Source of the DNA: Paramecium octaurelia
Taxonomy: Eukaryota > Ciliophora > Oligohymenophorea > Peniculida > Parameciidae
Direction of reading: 5' to 3'
NCBI GenBank assembly: GCA_905182995.1
Contig: CAJJDP010000040.1
Location: 404,607 to 468,606, forward strand
Length of the DNA: 64,000 bases
Part shown: in pieces, positions 12,240-23,500 of the stretch
Numbering within the stretch: the first letter of the stretch is position 1
Layout of the letters: each line of letters begins with the position of its first letter
Position numbers and translations under genes: made by a program
The notes under the pieces: model-generated
What the model was told of the DNA's origin: nothing
Seen by the model: the letters and a program-made list of their open reading frames with translations, nothing else
Databases searched by the model: none

Positions 12240-12615
12240 GCGCAGATAGAAATTATATATTAATCTAAATTATATTCCTAATTTACATGAATTTTTTATA
12301 ATCAATTAAATAATCCAACATAAATATATATTATACACTTATAACAGCTATTCCTATCTAGAAATAACCCTTCTCAGTGTTGTTATTTGTACCTCTCTAT
12401 TATTTTTGCTCTTAATTAAGGATCCTTTAATTGTCTAACCAAAATAATAAATAATATTTTTTAGATAAATTCCTTCTTAAATGTCAAGTATAATTAAAAA
12501 TTCTATTGTATCTTCATTCAAACCACTAAATGTTCTTAAGATATTTTGAATTGAATATCATCAATTTATTATTTAATTACATTGTCTAATTTTTATTTAA
12601 TTCAGCGTTTGATTT
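12240..12615. other. Upstream region of the kinesin gene, nothing recognised
   Basis: AT-rich DNA before the kinesin ATG. No open frame with protein-like content is visible on either strand. Confidence 0.45.
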
Positions 12616-13340
12616 ATGATTAATAATAATATATCAGGATCTTTAAACTATTTATATACTGAATTGAAAAATAGGTCTGATGTTCATTAGGTTTCCTTAT
12701 TAATAAGGAACATCAAGGGGCGAAACTTGAAACTAGAATTAATTTTAAGTAAAAATTCAATAAAATTAGATAATTATTTTGAAATTGAACTGGTAACATT
12801 AATTAACTAAAAGAAACCTTAAAATCTTTAATTCAACTTCTTTATTAAGAATTTAGTCTTGTGATTTTGAATTTTATTCTTTTGTTATAATGATACATTT
12901 ATAAATTTCAAGACATTATTTGATTTTATTTAAAATATATGATACTATTAGTTACGAGATTTATGAGAACTTGAATTTGATAAGAATTGAACTTATACTT
13001 TCATCTAGCTATGAATTGTTCTAAATTAATTTAAAGTTCTTGTGATTCTTCAAATCATTAAATGAGTTAATTTAGAAAAAGTAGGATTTGGGGACTAAAG
13101 ATACAGAATTTATTGATTCTAAATGTACATATTTAAGCATCACTCAATTTATTAAAACTAATTATTTAATTAAATAAGAATTAAAGATTATAATATAGAG
13201 GAGAAAAAATATCTTAGGAAGAAGAATGGCCTAACTAAATATTTTTATAACTTTGTAAGGGATTTTTGTTTAGCTTGCAATAATAAATAGCATTAATTGT
13301 TTGAAACTTAATATAAGTTATCCGATTCTTGATGTGTGAA
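12616..13340 (+). pseudogene. Decayed coding relic, unknown family
   Basis: From an ATG at 12616 the plus strand reads about 82 protein-like codons (MINNNISGSLNYLYTELKNR, then VSLLIRNIKGRNLKLELILS) to TGA 12862-12864. Protein-like sequence then continues with further TGAs and a change of frame: YDTISYEIYENLNLIRIELI near 12940, and QDLGTKDTEFIDSKCTYLSI near 13085-13140. Composition (charged, well-mixed) contrasts with the neighbouring AT-rich DNA. I could not find Paramecium-type introns that bridge all the breaks, so I favour a pseudogene. A short functional gene covering only the first 82 codons is an alternative. The family is not recognised. Confidence 0.38.
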
Positions 13341-13856
13341 CAATTAAAGTGATTCTCATTTTGATGGAATGAATTTGTGAAATCTAAAAAATAAATGGGA
13401 TATAATGCTATTTGACAAGGGAAAATGAACTTTGTTAAAGAGAAATCAAACTTTGTTACTCAAAATAAAATTTTTTATTCTTTTATTAATTAGAAAAAAC
13501 TAAAATTTATAATTTTTTATCTGTTATACAATTTTTCAAAAATTTAAATCTCATTATCAAATAAATGAAAAGGGCTGCGTTTCACTTTAGAAAAACTAAT
13601 AACCACACAGTGTACTAATCCTAAATATAGGGAATGATATTTTTTATAGAAAAATAAAAAAATGATAAATCAAGATTATCATCAATGATCTTCTAATCAT
13701 GTTAAACACTTATTATGATATCATATTCGGTAAAAATAATCATCTGTCGATGCTATATGAGTACCTTTGATTTTTTAAATTATGTGTTAATATCTAGTAT
13801 GAGTTTTGAATAAATTTAATGTTATTAACAAAATATTGTTTATAAGAGCGCCATCG
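13341..13856. other. Intergenic, nothing recognised
   Basis: AT-rich sequence upstream of the DP-like gene. No long protein-like frame or RNA gene is seen. Confidence 0.45.
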
Positions 13857-14930
13857 ATGCAAGAACAAGTTATTAATTCATGAATTTTCTAGACTCAACA
13901 AAAATGTATTAGACAATTGCTCATTCCAGAATGCGCAAGCGGAAGTGATCAAAAAAGTCAATCTGTATAAGATGACGGCTCAAAAAAAACTTTGTTAAGA
14001 CTCGAAGACCAAAATGCACCTTCTTCAATAGGATTTCTGATGATAGATTACATTAAACAGGATTCATATTCATAGCCATAGTTAGATTAATAAGAAAAAG
14101 ATTTCTAATAATAGAGTAATAATAAAAAGAAAGGTAAATAATTTGCCATACTTTTATAATTATTTCTATAGAAAGAAAAAAACATCACAGCCTCAAATAT
14201 CTAAGTTGCAAGGTTCACAATCTAGTTGGATCACTAAAAGAAACCACCTATAAATAGATGGCAGATTAGCTAGCCTCAGAAATAAGTAAATCAAGTTTAT
14301 CTGTAAATATAATAATTATTTTTTTTATATTTTTTAGTCAGATAGTAAAAATCTCAAACGTAGAGTTTATGATTCCATTAATGTAATGGTTGCCCTAGGA
14401 GTACTGGAAAAGCAAAAAAAGATCATCATCAAAGGATAGATGTTTCAATAAAATCATATGACTAGTAAATATGTAAGAGATACTAGAGATAGATATGAAA
14501 TTTTAAAAGTAGATTAATCGATATATAATAGTAACAATAATTCGATGAATTGAAGAGGAAGAAAATACTATTTTAAAAATTGACAGATTAGGCAAAAAGA
14601 ATAAATGCATTAATAGATCAAAATAAGTATCATAATACAGCAATATCCATTATTAGGCCACTCTAAAAAGATGAATCAGACTTTTTACAAGGTCAATAGC
14701 CTAAAATATATCAATTCCCAATCATGATTTTTAAGTTACCATAAAGCGCAAAAGTACTCTAATGCAATATATAATAGCTTAATATCATACCTGTTGAAGG
14801 GAAAACTAAAGTCTAAATATTATCAGATCACGAAATTAATATTGTTGGTGATTATGATATTTTGCCTTTAATCAAAAGGGTTGAAGAAGCAAAAGACAAA
14901 ACTCTTCCTGGACCTATGTTGAATTTATGA
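13857..14930 (+). CDS. DP-type (TFDP-like) E2F dimerisation partner transcription factor
   Basis: Four introns (13869-13892, 14134-14171, 14303-14337, 14509-14531) give 317 residues. The DNA-binding winged helix reads LKYLSCKVHNLVGSLKETTY, then KQMADQLASEIS, then NLKRRVYDSINVMVALGVLE. The RRVYD motif and the following N-V-x-x-A-x-x-[VI] stretch are the DP/E2F recognition helix, and the K-KKIIIKG end fits DP better than E2F. A coiled coil (FDELKRKKILFQKLTDQAKR) and a beta-rich dimerisation segment (YQFPIMIFKLPQSAKV) follow, as in DP proteins. DP binds E2F and controls G1/S genes, a role inferred from the family. The second and third introns (38 and 35 bases) are unusually long for this genome. 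The first begins GTTATT, holds the in-frame TGA, and is needed to connect the ATG. That start is therefore less sure than the rest. Confidence 0.85.
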
Positions 14931-16016
14931 TTAACTAATAACCAAAATTTTGCCATCATTTTCCAACTAAAACCACAAATATCCATTTATTAGTATTTTT
15001 AAAGTAGCAATATTTTTATATTTAAATTTTAATTAAGCGGGAAAATTTAATTTTAAAATGCTATGTAATTTTTATCAACCAATCAAAATCTTTATTCCTA
15101 TCAAATCAATACTAAACATTCACTAATATAAAAGTTTCTTTATACCACCTAATAAATTCTATTGATAGAGAAAGGATAATTTCTGGGATATCTAAATTCT
15201 TAGATTGTAGTAATAGTACTTTAGCTATTCCATATTAAGATTTTCATTATAATATTTGAATTATTGCTTTCTTGCGTTATCTCTTATAATTGTAATTAAT
15301 CCTTCATTATTTTATTTCCTTTTATATTAAACATCCTTTCAAAGTTGAAAAATCTCTAAATTTGTATTTCAATTTAATTCTGATATAATAGATATAATTC
15401 TGTAATAGGGATTTTTAATAATTGAAACCATTTATATTCGTAAATCAGTTTGTCAAGTCATATATCTATGTTTAATTAAATTTCAACAAAAGTTGATGTA
15501 TTTTTGAAAGGATAAAATGATTATCCAACATACTTGATGCATTTAATTTCTTTAGTACTTGTATGAATAATACGGTATTCAAAATAATAGTCCTAATCAT
15601 GAAAGTATTTACACCAAATTCAATTGCTAATAATTAATGGAATTATATAATTTTAAAACTAATGTTAAGATATTTGCTGAAGTTTTAGAGTGGTTTTCTT
15701 AATGAACTTAAATGAATCTGATTAACAAAGGATTGAAGATGATAGAATAGATAATAATAATTAAACTAAAATTATAATACTGAAAAAAAATATGTAGAAA
15801 TCAGTATAATACCTTCTTTATGAAATCAAAAATTTATCATGAAAATAAATTCTAGTAGTTTAAATTCAGATTAAGTTATTTCTTGTGCTTTTCAAGTGCT
15901 CATATTTTTATTCTCAACATCAACTCTATCAAGCTGCTCAAAAAATTGTTTCAAGACTCTTATTGCAGTCAAGGAATCAAAGATTTTATGATAATTATTT
16001 TTTATAATATATTTAC
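14931..16016. other. AT-rich gap with short protein-like scraps
   Basis: On the minus strand around 15330-15130 all three frames are partly open. One reads LLLQSKNLDIPEIILSLSIE, which is protein-like. Another opens with an ATG (MKDQLQLQEITQESNNSN). No single gene model holds and no family is recognised. On the plus strand just before 16017 a stretch (YSQHQLYQAAQKIVSRLLLQ) also looks coding-like but does not join the RING gene convincingly. These may be further relics. Confidence 0.3.
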
Positions 16017-17600
16017 ATGTCTAAATAATTTGAAGGATAAAATATTATAGAAGATTATCACATAGAGGTAGAGTAGGTCTTAAGCAATGTAAAATACAAG
16101 ATTTATTAGATCAGAATGTCCATCCCTATGATATTAAATGCCCGGTTTGTTTAAATGTATATTTGGATCCAATATCATGTGATTCATGCATGAATCATTT
16201 TTGCAAGAAATGCTACCAACAGAAATAAGTAAGTATATAATGATGATGAAAAAGAGCACGAAATGCCCTTTATGCAACCATCAAAGCGAGACAAGAAAAG
16301 CATTTCCACTTCTAAGATAATTATTGAGTTAATTAAAAATTAGATGTCATCATTTTTTTTAAGGTAGAGCCTCAATTATAAATTTAGGGTGTTAAGTAAT
16401 AGTAGATTATGATGCTTATGATAAACATGTTAAGCAATGTGATTATAGTGAGGAAGTTTGTGGATTAGTGGATGGTAAACTACAATGCAATGTCATAAAA
16501 TTTAAGAAAGACATCCAAGATCATAGAACCTATGAATGTAATTACAGATAATGTGAATGCTGTCATTGTCATTAATTTGTAATTCATATTCTAATTCTTA
16601 TTTAGTTTAGCAGCTTTAAATTATAAATGCATGAGCTCAAATGTGAAGAGGCTTTAACGAGATGTCCAAAATGTCACACTTAAATTAAAATAAAAGATCA
16701 ATCTAGCCATCTTTTGATTTGTGATTAGAACATAGAAAAATGCATATATTGTAGTGGAGAATATTCTTGGCATCAATTATTAATCCATCAAAATGAATGC
16801 CCATAACGAGAAGTTTGCTGTGTGGGTTGCTCTCAGAAGTTTACTCTTAGTGTTTATTATTTACATTAAACGAACTGTCCCAAATTTCCATAAATATGTC
16901 CTAGTTGTAATCAAAAAGTAACAAGGGAATAGTTTGAAAATCATAATTTTAAAGATTGTTTGATTTACATCAAATCTTAGCATGATTAAGAAATTTAAAA
17001 TCTAATTCAAAAACATAATTAACTTGAAATTGAATTAAGCAAAAAGGATACAATTTTAAAGTAAAGACACATAGGATTTTAGGTTTTCCAATCGATTTAA
17101 AGATCCAGATATCTTTCTAAATTTAGATAAGTCAATTGCATTAGTTAAACAAACAGCAAGTAAAAAGAAGGATAGATTTGTTTTATTTAACAATCCCATT
17201 ACAGAATAAAGAAAATAATGGAAGTTCAAGTATGAATAGTCAAAATAATAATAGATGTTCTCAAGTTAAAAGTTCTTGGTATGCAGTTGGTATTACTGAA
17301 TTATCCACTTTGCATTCTCAAAAAAAATATTAGGATATAGGACATGGATCATACCTAGTATCTTCAAATGGAACTATGTACAACAATCATAAGGATGACC
17401 AGAATTCAAAGGAGAGTGACTTTAGGATCAATACGAACGACATCATTACTATAATTGTAGAATTAGAGGCAGACTTATTGATTCTTTAAAATACCACTTA
17501 AAATTTGTAACTTGAAATAGAGGCATCCTTTGAAGGTAAAGACTTTTATGGATGCGCTTGTTTAAGAACTGCGGGAGATGAAATTTAAATAATTTAATGA
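16017..17600 (+). CDS. RING + TRAF-type zinc fingers + SPRY-like protein, probable E3 ubiquitin ligase
   Basis: Six introns (16089-16114, 16229-16254, 16364-16387, 16579-16605, 17061-17082, 17230-17254) give 477 residues. Near residues 30-70 a RING finger reads YDIKCPVCLNVYLDPISCDS, then CMNHFCKKC, then KCPLC. Several TRAF-type Cys/His fingers follow (AYDKHVKQCDY, LTRCPKCHTQIKIKDQSSH, CPSCNQKVTREQFENH). After a short coiled coil comes a SPRY-like domain with SSWYAVGITEL, VSSNGTMYNNH and FYGCACLRTAGDEI. RING proteins of this layout recruit an E2 and ubiquitinate targets chosen by the C-terminal domain; the substrate is unknown. The 25-base intron at 17230 is required to reach the WYAVGI block. 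Two introns (ending CAG and AAG) have non-TAG ends, so the N-terminal exon join is somewhat less certain. Stop TGA is at 17598-17600. Confidence 0.84.
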
Positions 17601-17817
17601 TTTTATGTTATAAAAATTAGCTATTAATTTAGTTTCTTTTATTGTAGTTTTTGGGTAATTATAGTTAGAATATTTTGATATTCAATGAAAAGTTTTGAAA
17701 GTATTATTATAAAATACAAATTATGTGACATTCATTAATACGTATTCATAATGGTAAAGTATCATTTATTACAATTAATAACCTACTAAAATTTTTGGAG
17801 AGTAAAAATATAAATTA

Positions 17818-19357
17818 ATGAAACAAATTAACTATTCTATTTTTGACAAATACCCGACTAGAAATACACCTCTTTGGAAAAAAGGAGCACCTAAAATTCC
17901 TCTAATCGATAGAGAACTAAGATAAAATTCAAAAGATGCTCCCATTTTAATTAGAGACGAAATGGACAACTTAATCAGCAGAAATTGCTATCATATGATT
18001 AACTCCTATTTCATATCAAATAACTGCTACATAAACATCAATAATTTACGCCTAAAATCTGTTCTTCACAAAAACGTATTTATGGCCCTAAAATATCTAG
18101 GTAGAAGGATTGTAAATATCGGGAAAACAGGAATGTTTATAAATTTTTGGAAATCCAGATGTTATCTCCACTTGGAAAAATTACTTATCTAAATACACCA
18201 TCTAAAGAAACTTCTATAAGAAATATCAAGTACTCAAAATGATTGGAAAGGGGTCTCACGCTAAAGTATACAAAATAGAACGCATTCAAGATTCATCCAT
18301 TTTTGCTGTCAAAATTTTTAAATCAGAAAAATTAACAAACAAGGACAAAGGAATTGTATATATATTATGTCCACATTTATAGGATAGTATACTGAAGGAG
18401 ATAGACATAATGAGGAAATTCGACAATAAGAATGTGCTACAATTACATGAAATATTTGAGGATGAAAATAATGTTTATTTGATTGTCGATTATTTATAAG
18501 GCGGAGAATTACTCAAACAAATTGAAAATTCTATGGATGGATATACAGAACATCTAGTATAGAATTTAATGTACAATTTATTGTCTTCATTAAATTATAT
18601 ACACTCAAAATAAATAATACATAGGGACATCAAACCAGAGAATTTAATACTTAGATCAAAGGGCTGTCTAACTGATTTAGTTATTGCTGATTTTGGTCTT
18701 TCAGATATTTACAATGAATAAGGAGTTTATTTATTTTAAAGATGTGGCACAGTTGGATATGTTGCCCCTGAAGTTTTACGTGACCAATTCTATGATTACA
18801 AAGTCGATATGTTCTCAGTAGGCGTTATTCTATTTATTTTATTAACTGGAGAAATGCCTTTCGAAAGCAATAGCGACACAGATAATCTACTGAAATAAAA
18901 TGCCTAATGCCAAATAGATTTCAATAAACTCAACTAAAAGTCTATTAGTCCAGCTGCTTAAGACCTTGTCCGGTTATTATTAGATGAGAATCTCAATATT
19001 AGACCAAATGCATCGTAAGCACTTCTACATGATTGGTTTGCCACTCCTAAGACAGATACTATAGTAAGTTTATCCTTAACAAAATTGCCTATATTCTAAA
19101 TAAGATTAGACTAGGATGATTTTATTAAGAGTTCCACTCCACTGTGGGACTAAAAGGGATCTCCATTAAGCGAATAATCACCTCTTTTCCCTGAGAATAG
19201 TTCTGAATTAGAAGATGAAGCTAATTATTTTAAATAATTTATATCCACTGGTTAAGACTAATACGAAATAGGCGAAGATTGCATCAATGAAGAAAAAAGC
19301 CCATCTGAAATGGTACCTAAATATAGATTGTTAGTTAAACAAAGGAGTCTTAATTGA
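17818..19357 (+). CDS. Ser/Thr protein kinase with N-terminal PH-like domain (CaMK/CDPK-like)
   Basis: Two introns (18076-18100, 18356-18382) give 495 residues. Residues 1 to about 130 look like a PH domain: strands [19 protein letters not shown] and [18 protein letters not shown], closing with ISTWKNYL. The kinase domain then starts with [19 protein letters not shown] and has the VAIK-type lysine in FAVKIF, catalytic loop [13 protein letters not shown] (IADFGLSD), activation-segment end [11 protein letters not shown] and the [15 protein letters not shown] helix. All catalytic residues are present, so it should be active. Sequence style is CaMK-group. No EF-hands follow, so it is not a true CDPK. 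The acidic, Ser-rich tail ([11 protein letters not shown]) is probably regulatory. PH plus kinase suggests recruitment to phosphoinositide membranes, which is an inference. Only 217 bp separate it from the RING gene upstream. Confidence 0.87.
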
Positions 19358-20521
19358 TATAATTTATTCTTAGATTATAAATAAATTTCTAACTTAGAAA
19401 TGACCATAGCTCCTTTTCAACTTAAAATTTTAGTTCCTAAGATAATCCATAACCATCAGGATAATAAATAATAATTATAAAATTATTTTGCTCAAAATGT
19501 TCTCAAACTATTTTTGTAAAATACTAGATAATGCAAATGAAATTTGTTTAATTTATTTGTGTTTATACCATAATTTCATATTTGATAAGAGTATAATTAA
19601 TGTTATTGTTTATTTACATGTTTTTTATTATATAGTTTTAGATAAACCAAATATTGATTCTTAGTGGAAAATCCAAATTATTGTTTTTGTCTTAAATTAT
19701 ACAAATCAAGACAATCAATTTCGAATATATTATTCCACAATTCCAAAGTTTAGATTTTAAAATGTAATTAATTGCTTCTTATATAAGCAAAAAACTTCTA
19801 AATAGTTTTCGAACAAGTATCATGTTATAACCTATTTATGAAAATTGCTATATTAAATATATAAATATTGAATTAAAATATATATTACGTATTTTAATTA
19901 TAATTAATTTCCAACCAATTAGCCTACAGCTTAGGATGCAAAGAAATTGCTAATTCTTATAAAATTTTTTTTCCCTCCCTTTTTGTGTTATAAATAGACA
20001 ATTATTAACAATTATAATGACAAATAAATTATAATAAACAAAATTTTAAAACGGCGAAAATAAATTATTCATAATTAATATTAATTATCAAAAATAATAT
20101 CAAAATTAAATATCTATAATTAATGTTTATATTCAATTTTTCTCTATGTTCACAGTAATGAAAGTTTCTAATTTAGATGAATTATTTGAAAATGTTCTGA
20201 AAACTTTATCTATTTTTTTCCTATATTTTACAAGAAAATTTAATATTAATTATTAATATTAAAATTTAATAACAAATAATTTATAAAAAAAATATATTAT
20301 TAAATAATTATAAGTCTTTTCTATCTTCTTTTAAGAATTTTATTATTCATAATTCATTCAATATGTTATTTTCAGTATTAAAGCCATAAATACACATATA
20401 AAATGATTTGTTCAAAACTTATAATTGATTAAGATTATGAGTTAATAGAGAAGCGAAGATATGATAGAGGACTTTACATATTAAAAATTATGATTTAATG
20501 GTTTTTCTTTATGTTATAATT
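19358..20521. other. AT-rich intergenic region between convergent kinase and IFT172 genes
   Basis: No long protein-like frame. One ATG at about 19399 opens 46 codons (MTIAPFQLKILVPK...), which is not convincing. The rest is low-complexity A/T runs. Confidence 0.45.
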
Positions 20522-23500
20522 TCATTTTGCATGTTTATTACACCATGGACAGGTGGGATATGCTTGTAAATATGTATTCCATGCATCTTTGAGTGCTCCT
20601 TTTCCACAAGATTAACAGTTGACTATTTAATTCTTGAGAAGAGGCATACCGGTAATAATGCAGGGTTCCCATGTTTACTTGCATTTGAAGCATCTAAAAT
20701 AATAGATATTTATGATTACCGTAATGAAGCATCATATATTTAATATCCACAATCACATTATCTAGTTGGTAAAACAGGTTCTTAATTTTAATTTACAGAT
20801 AATTAGAGTAACCAATCCCTAATTTCTTCTTTCTCTTTGTCAGATATTAAATTCTTTTCTGGCATAGGTACATCATAAGGTGATGGTAAATCACTGTTTT
20901 AGAATTCAGCTCCATCTCCTAATCCATTATTATTATCAGGATCTTCAATAACTTCATATATATCCAAATATCTATTCAATAGAACAAATGCTAATCCTAA
21001 CTAATTGATCTTCTTGGCAACTCTTCCAGCATCCAAATACAATTAATCAATTCTAACTAAGTCACAGTATCTTAACAATGAAATACAAGTTTGAGCATGC
21101 AATTTGACAATACCATCCTAAGCATATTAATTTCTAAGATTGAGTAAATGAGCAACGATGCCAAACTTTAAAAATTTCTTTCCAGTTTCACTTTTAATTT
21201 CATGAGCAGCTTCCAATCCTTAAATAAATCCATACAAAGCTTATCTAAGTAATTTCAATTCTTTAGGATCACATTCAACAAAGATTTCTATTGCTAGATT
21301 CTCATAGATAGGATAATTTTATTAGATAATAGGCATTCCATAAGTAGCCAAAGATTGAATAGTTTCACTGAATCTTCCTTATTACATAGTGATTTTAACA
21401 TATCTCATGAGATATTTGTTTAAGTATTCAACTCCATGTTTATCGGCTAATTGTAAGCATTGTCCCCAATCATTTTTTTATGCTAACATTTCCATTGCTG
21501 CTGCAACATCTCCAGTTTCAATCATTACATTAGCTTATCCTGTTGATGCTCCATACTTACGTTATTCTTTGGTGATGTAATCCATCAATTTAGTATTCAA
21601 TTCTTTATTGTTTATCATTTGTGCAACTTACTTTGCTTTTTCAAATTCTCTACCTTAAACATAAGTAGTAACTGCTTCTTAATATTATCCAACTTATTCA
21701 TAAAGATATGCAGCTGTCTCTAATTTCTTGATTTCAATTAATCTCTTGCAAACTATCTATACAATTCTTGGATACTTATCCTTATCATAATTGGCAGCTA
21801 TTTGAATAGCTCTTTCCCATGCTCTTGTCATTACATCTTCACTTTAAGTGTTTTAGGGTGTAACTTCTAAATAGATCTCTATAGCCTTTAAGTAATCTCT
21901 TTGTTCTTCCCAAGTCTAAGCACTTTAATATAAGTCCTCTCCTGTCATGTTGTAAGTATTAGCTACATTGCCATATTTGTTATTTAATTCAGCAACCATA
22001 TGTGGAGCATGACTCTTAGCAATTTTCAATGCCAAGGGGTAATTACCTTAATCAACATACATTTTAATTGCTAGTTCAGGTCTTTTACCCTAAATAAATG
22101 CTTGTTCTGCTTTCTGAAGATCTTTCTTCTCAATGTAGAACTTGGCTTAACTAATTAAGATTTATGTAACAGATTGTGGTTCATATTGTCTAGCAACTTA
22201 TAATGCACTGGTATAATCTCCCAAATGTTCGTACATGTTAATGGCTTCTGATGCTTTACCTGCCTTAATGAAGTTTTCTTCAGCTTCTTTGTATCTTCTT
22301 TCATCTTCCAAATGACAAGCATATTTGAAATGAACATCTTATAATTTATGTTTAGCATGTAAATTAGCCAATTTGAAAGCTTCTTCAAATTCATGTCTGT
22401 CTGATTAATATTCAATCAAAGCATCAACCAGATTCAATCTTTAAAGCATCTTCAATCCAGCATCTGGACCTAGAGATTCTGCCCATAATTTAGCTTATTA
22501 GCATGTCTCTTTCTCAGATCCATACATTTTACAACATCTTATTGCTTCTTCCCATTGATTGTGAGTTTTGTACATTTACATAGCTAAATGCCATGAGCCT
22601 GCTTCAATGTAATGTTGTTCTGCTCTTTTGAGTATGTTTTCTCTTTCTAATTTCTTTGCAATTCCTAAATGAATATCTTTTAATTTTTAAGGAGTGAATT
22701 TGCTGGCAATTCTTATCACACTTTCATACTGGGAGAGGTTTTGATACATTAAGATAGCAGTATCATATTCTTAAACTGTTAAGTATAATTTTTCAGCCTC
22801 TTTATATTTACCAGCTTATTCAAACTTTTTACCTTGGTTCAAATATAACTACACGATTTCTTCAGGTAAGTATTCTCTAGCTATTGAGAGAGCTTTATCC
22901 CATTTGCTAGCTTTTACATACATCTCAAAGGACTCAATAGGAGAATTAGCCTTAATATAGTATTTTTCAGCAAAATCATATTATCTAACATCCTCGTAAT
23001 GTTTAGCCACTTGTCTGTAATAGGGTCTTGATACTTCAGCTGATTAATTCTATAACAATTAAATGGCTTTAGTCCAAGATCTACTGTAGACTGCAGCCTC
23101 AATAGCCTTCTAAAATTTGCCAGCCTCAACATAATGATTAATGGCACTTTCTGTTTCCTTGTTTTCAACCAAATAATTAGCCCAACTTTCTTCCAATTAT
23201 TTGACCAATTTAGGATCTTTTCTTTTAGCCAATTCAACTGCCTTTTTGAATACATTACCTTTAATGTAACAATTCAAGGCCTATTGATCATCCTCCATCT
23301 ATTCATAGAATTCACCACCTTTCTCGTACATGCCACTTTAGGCTAAAGACTAAGCAATTCGTTCTAATAAGTCTTATGGAAAGGACATATTGCAATTAAA
23401 TACAATATTGGCAGCTTTGGCTGGTAATCCACCTTACAAATAAAGATTAATAGCATTAATAAAATCGCCTTCATTTTCTTTTAATTCAGCAGCCTTGGAT

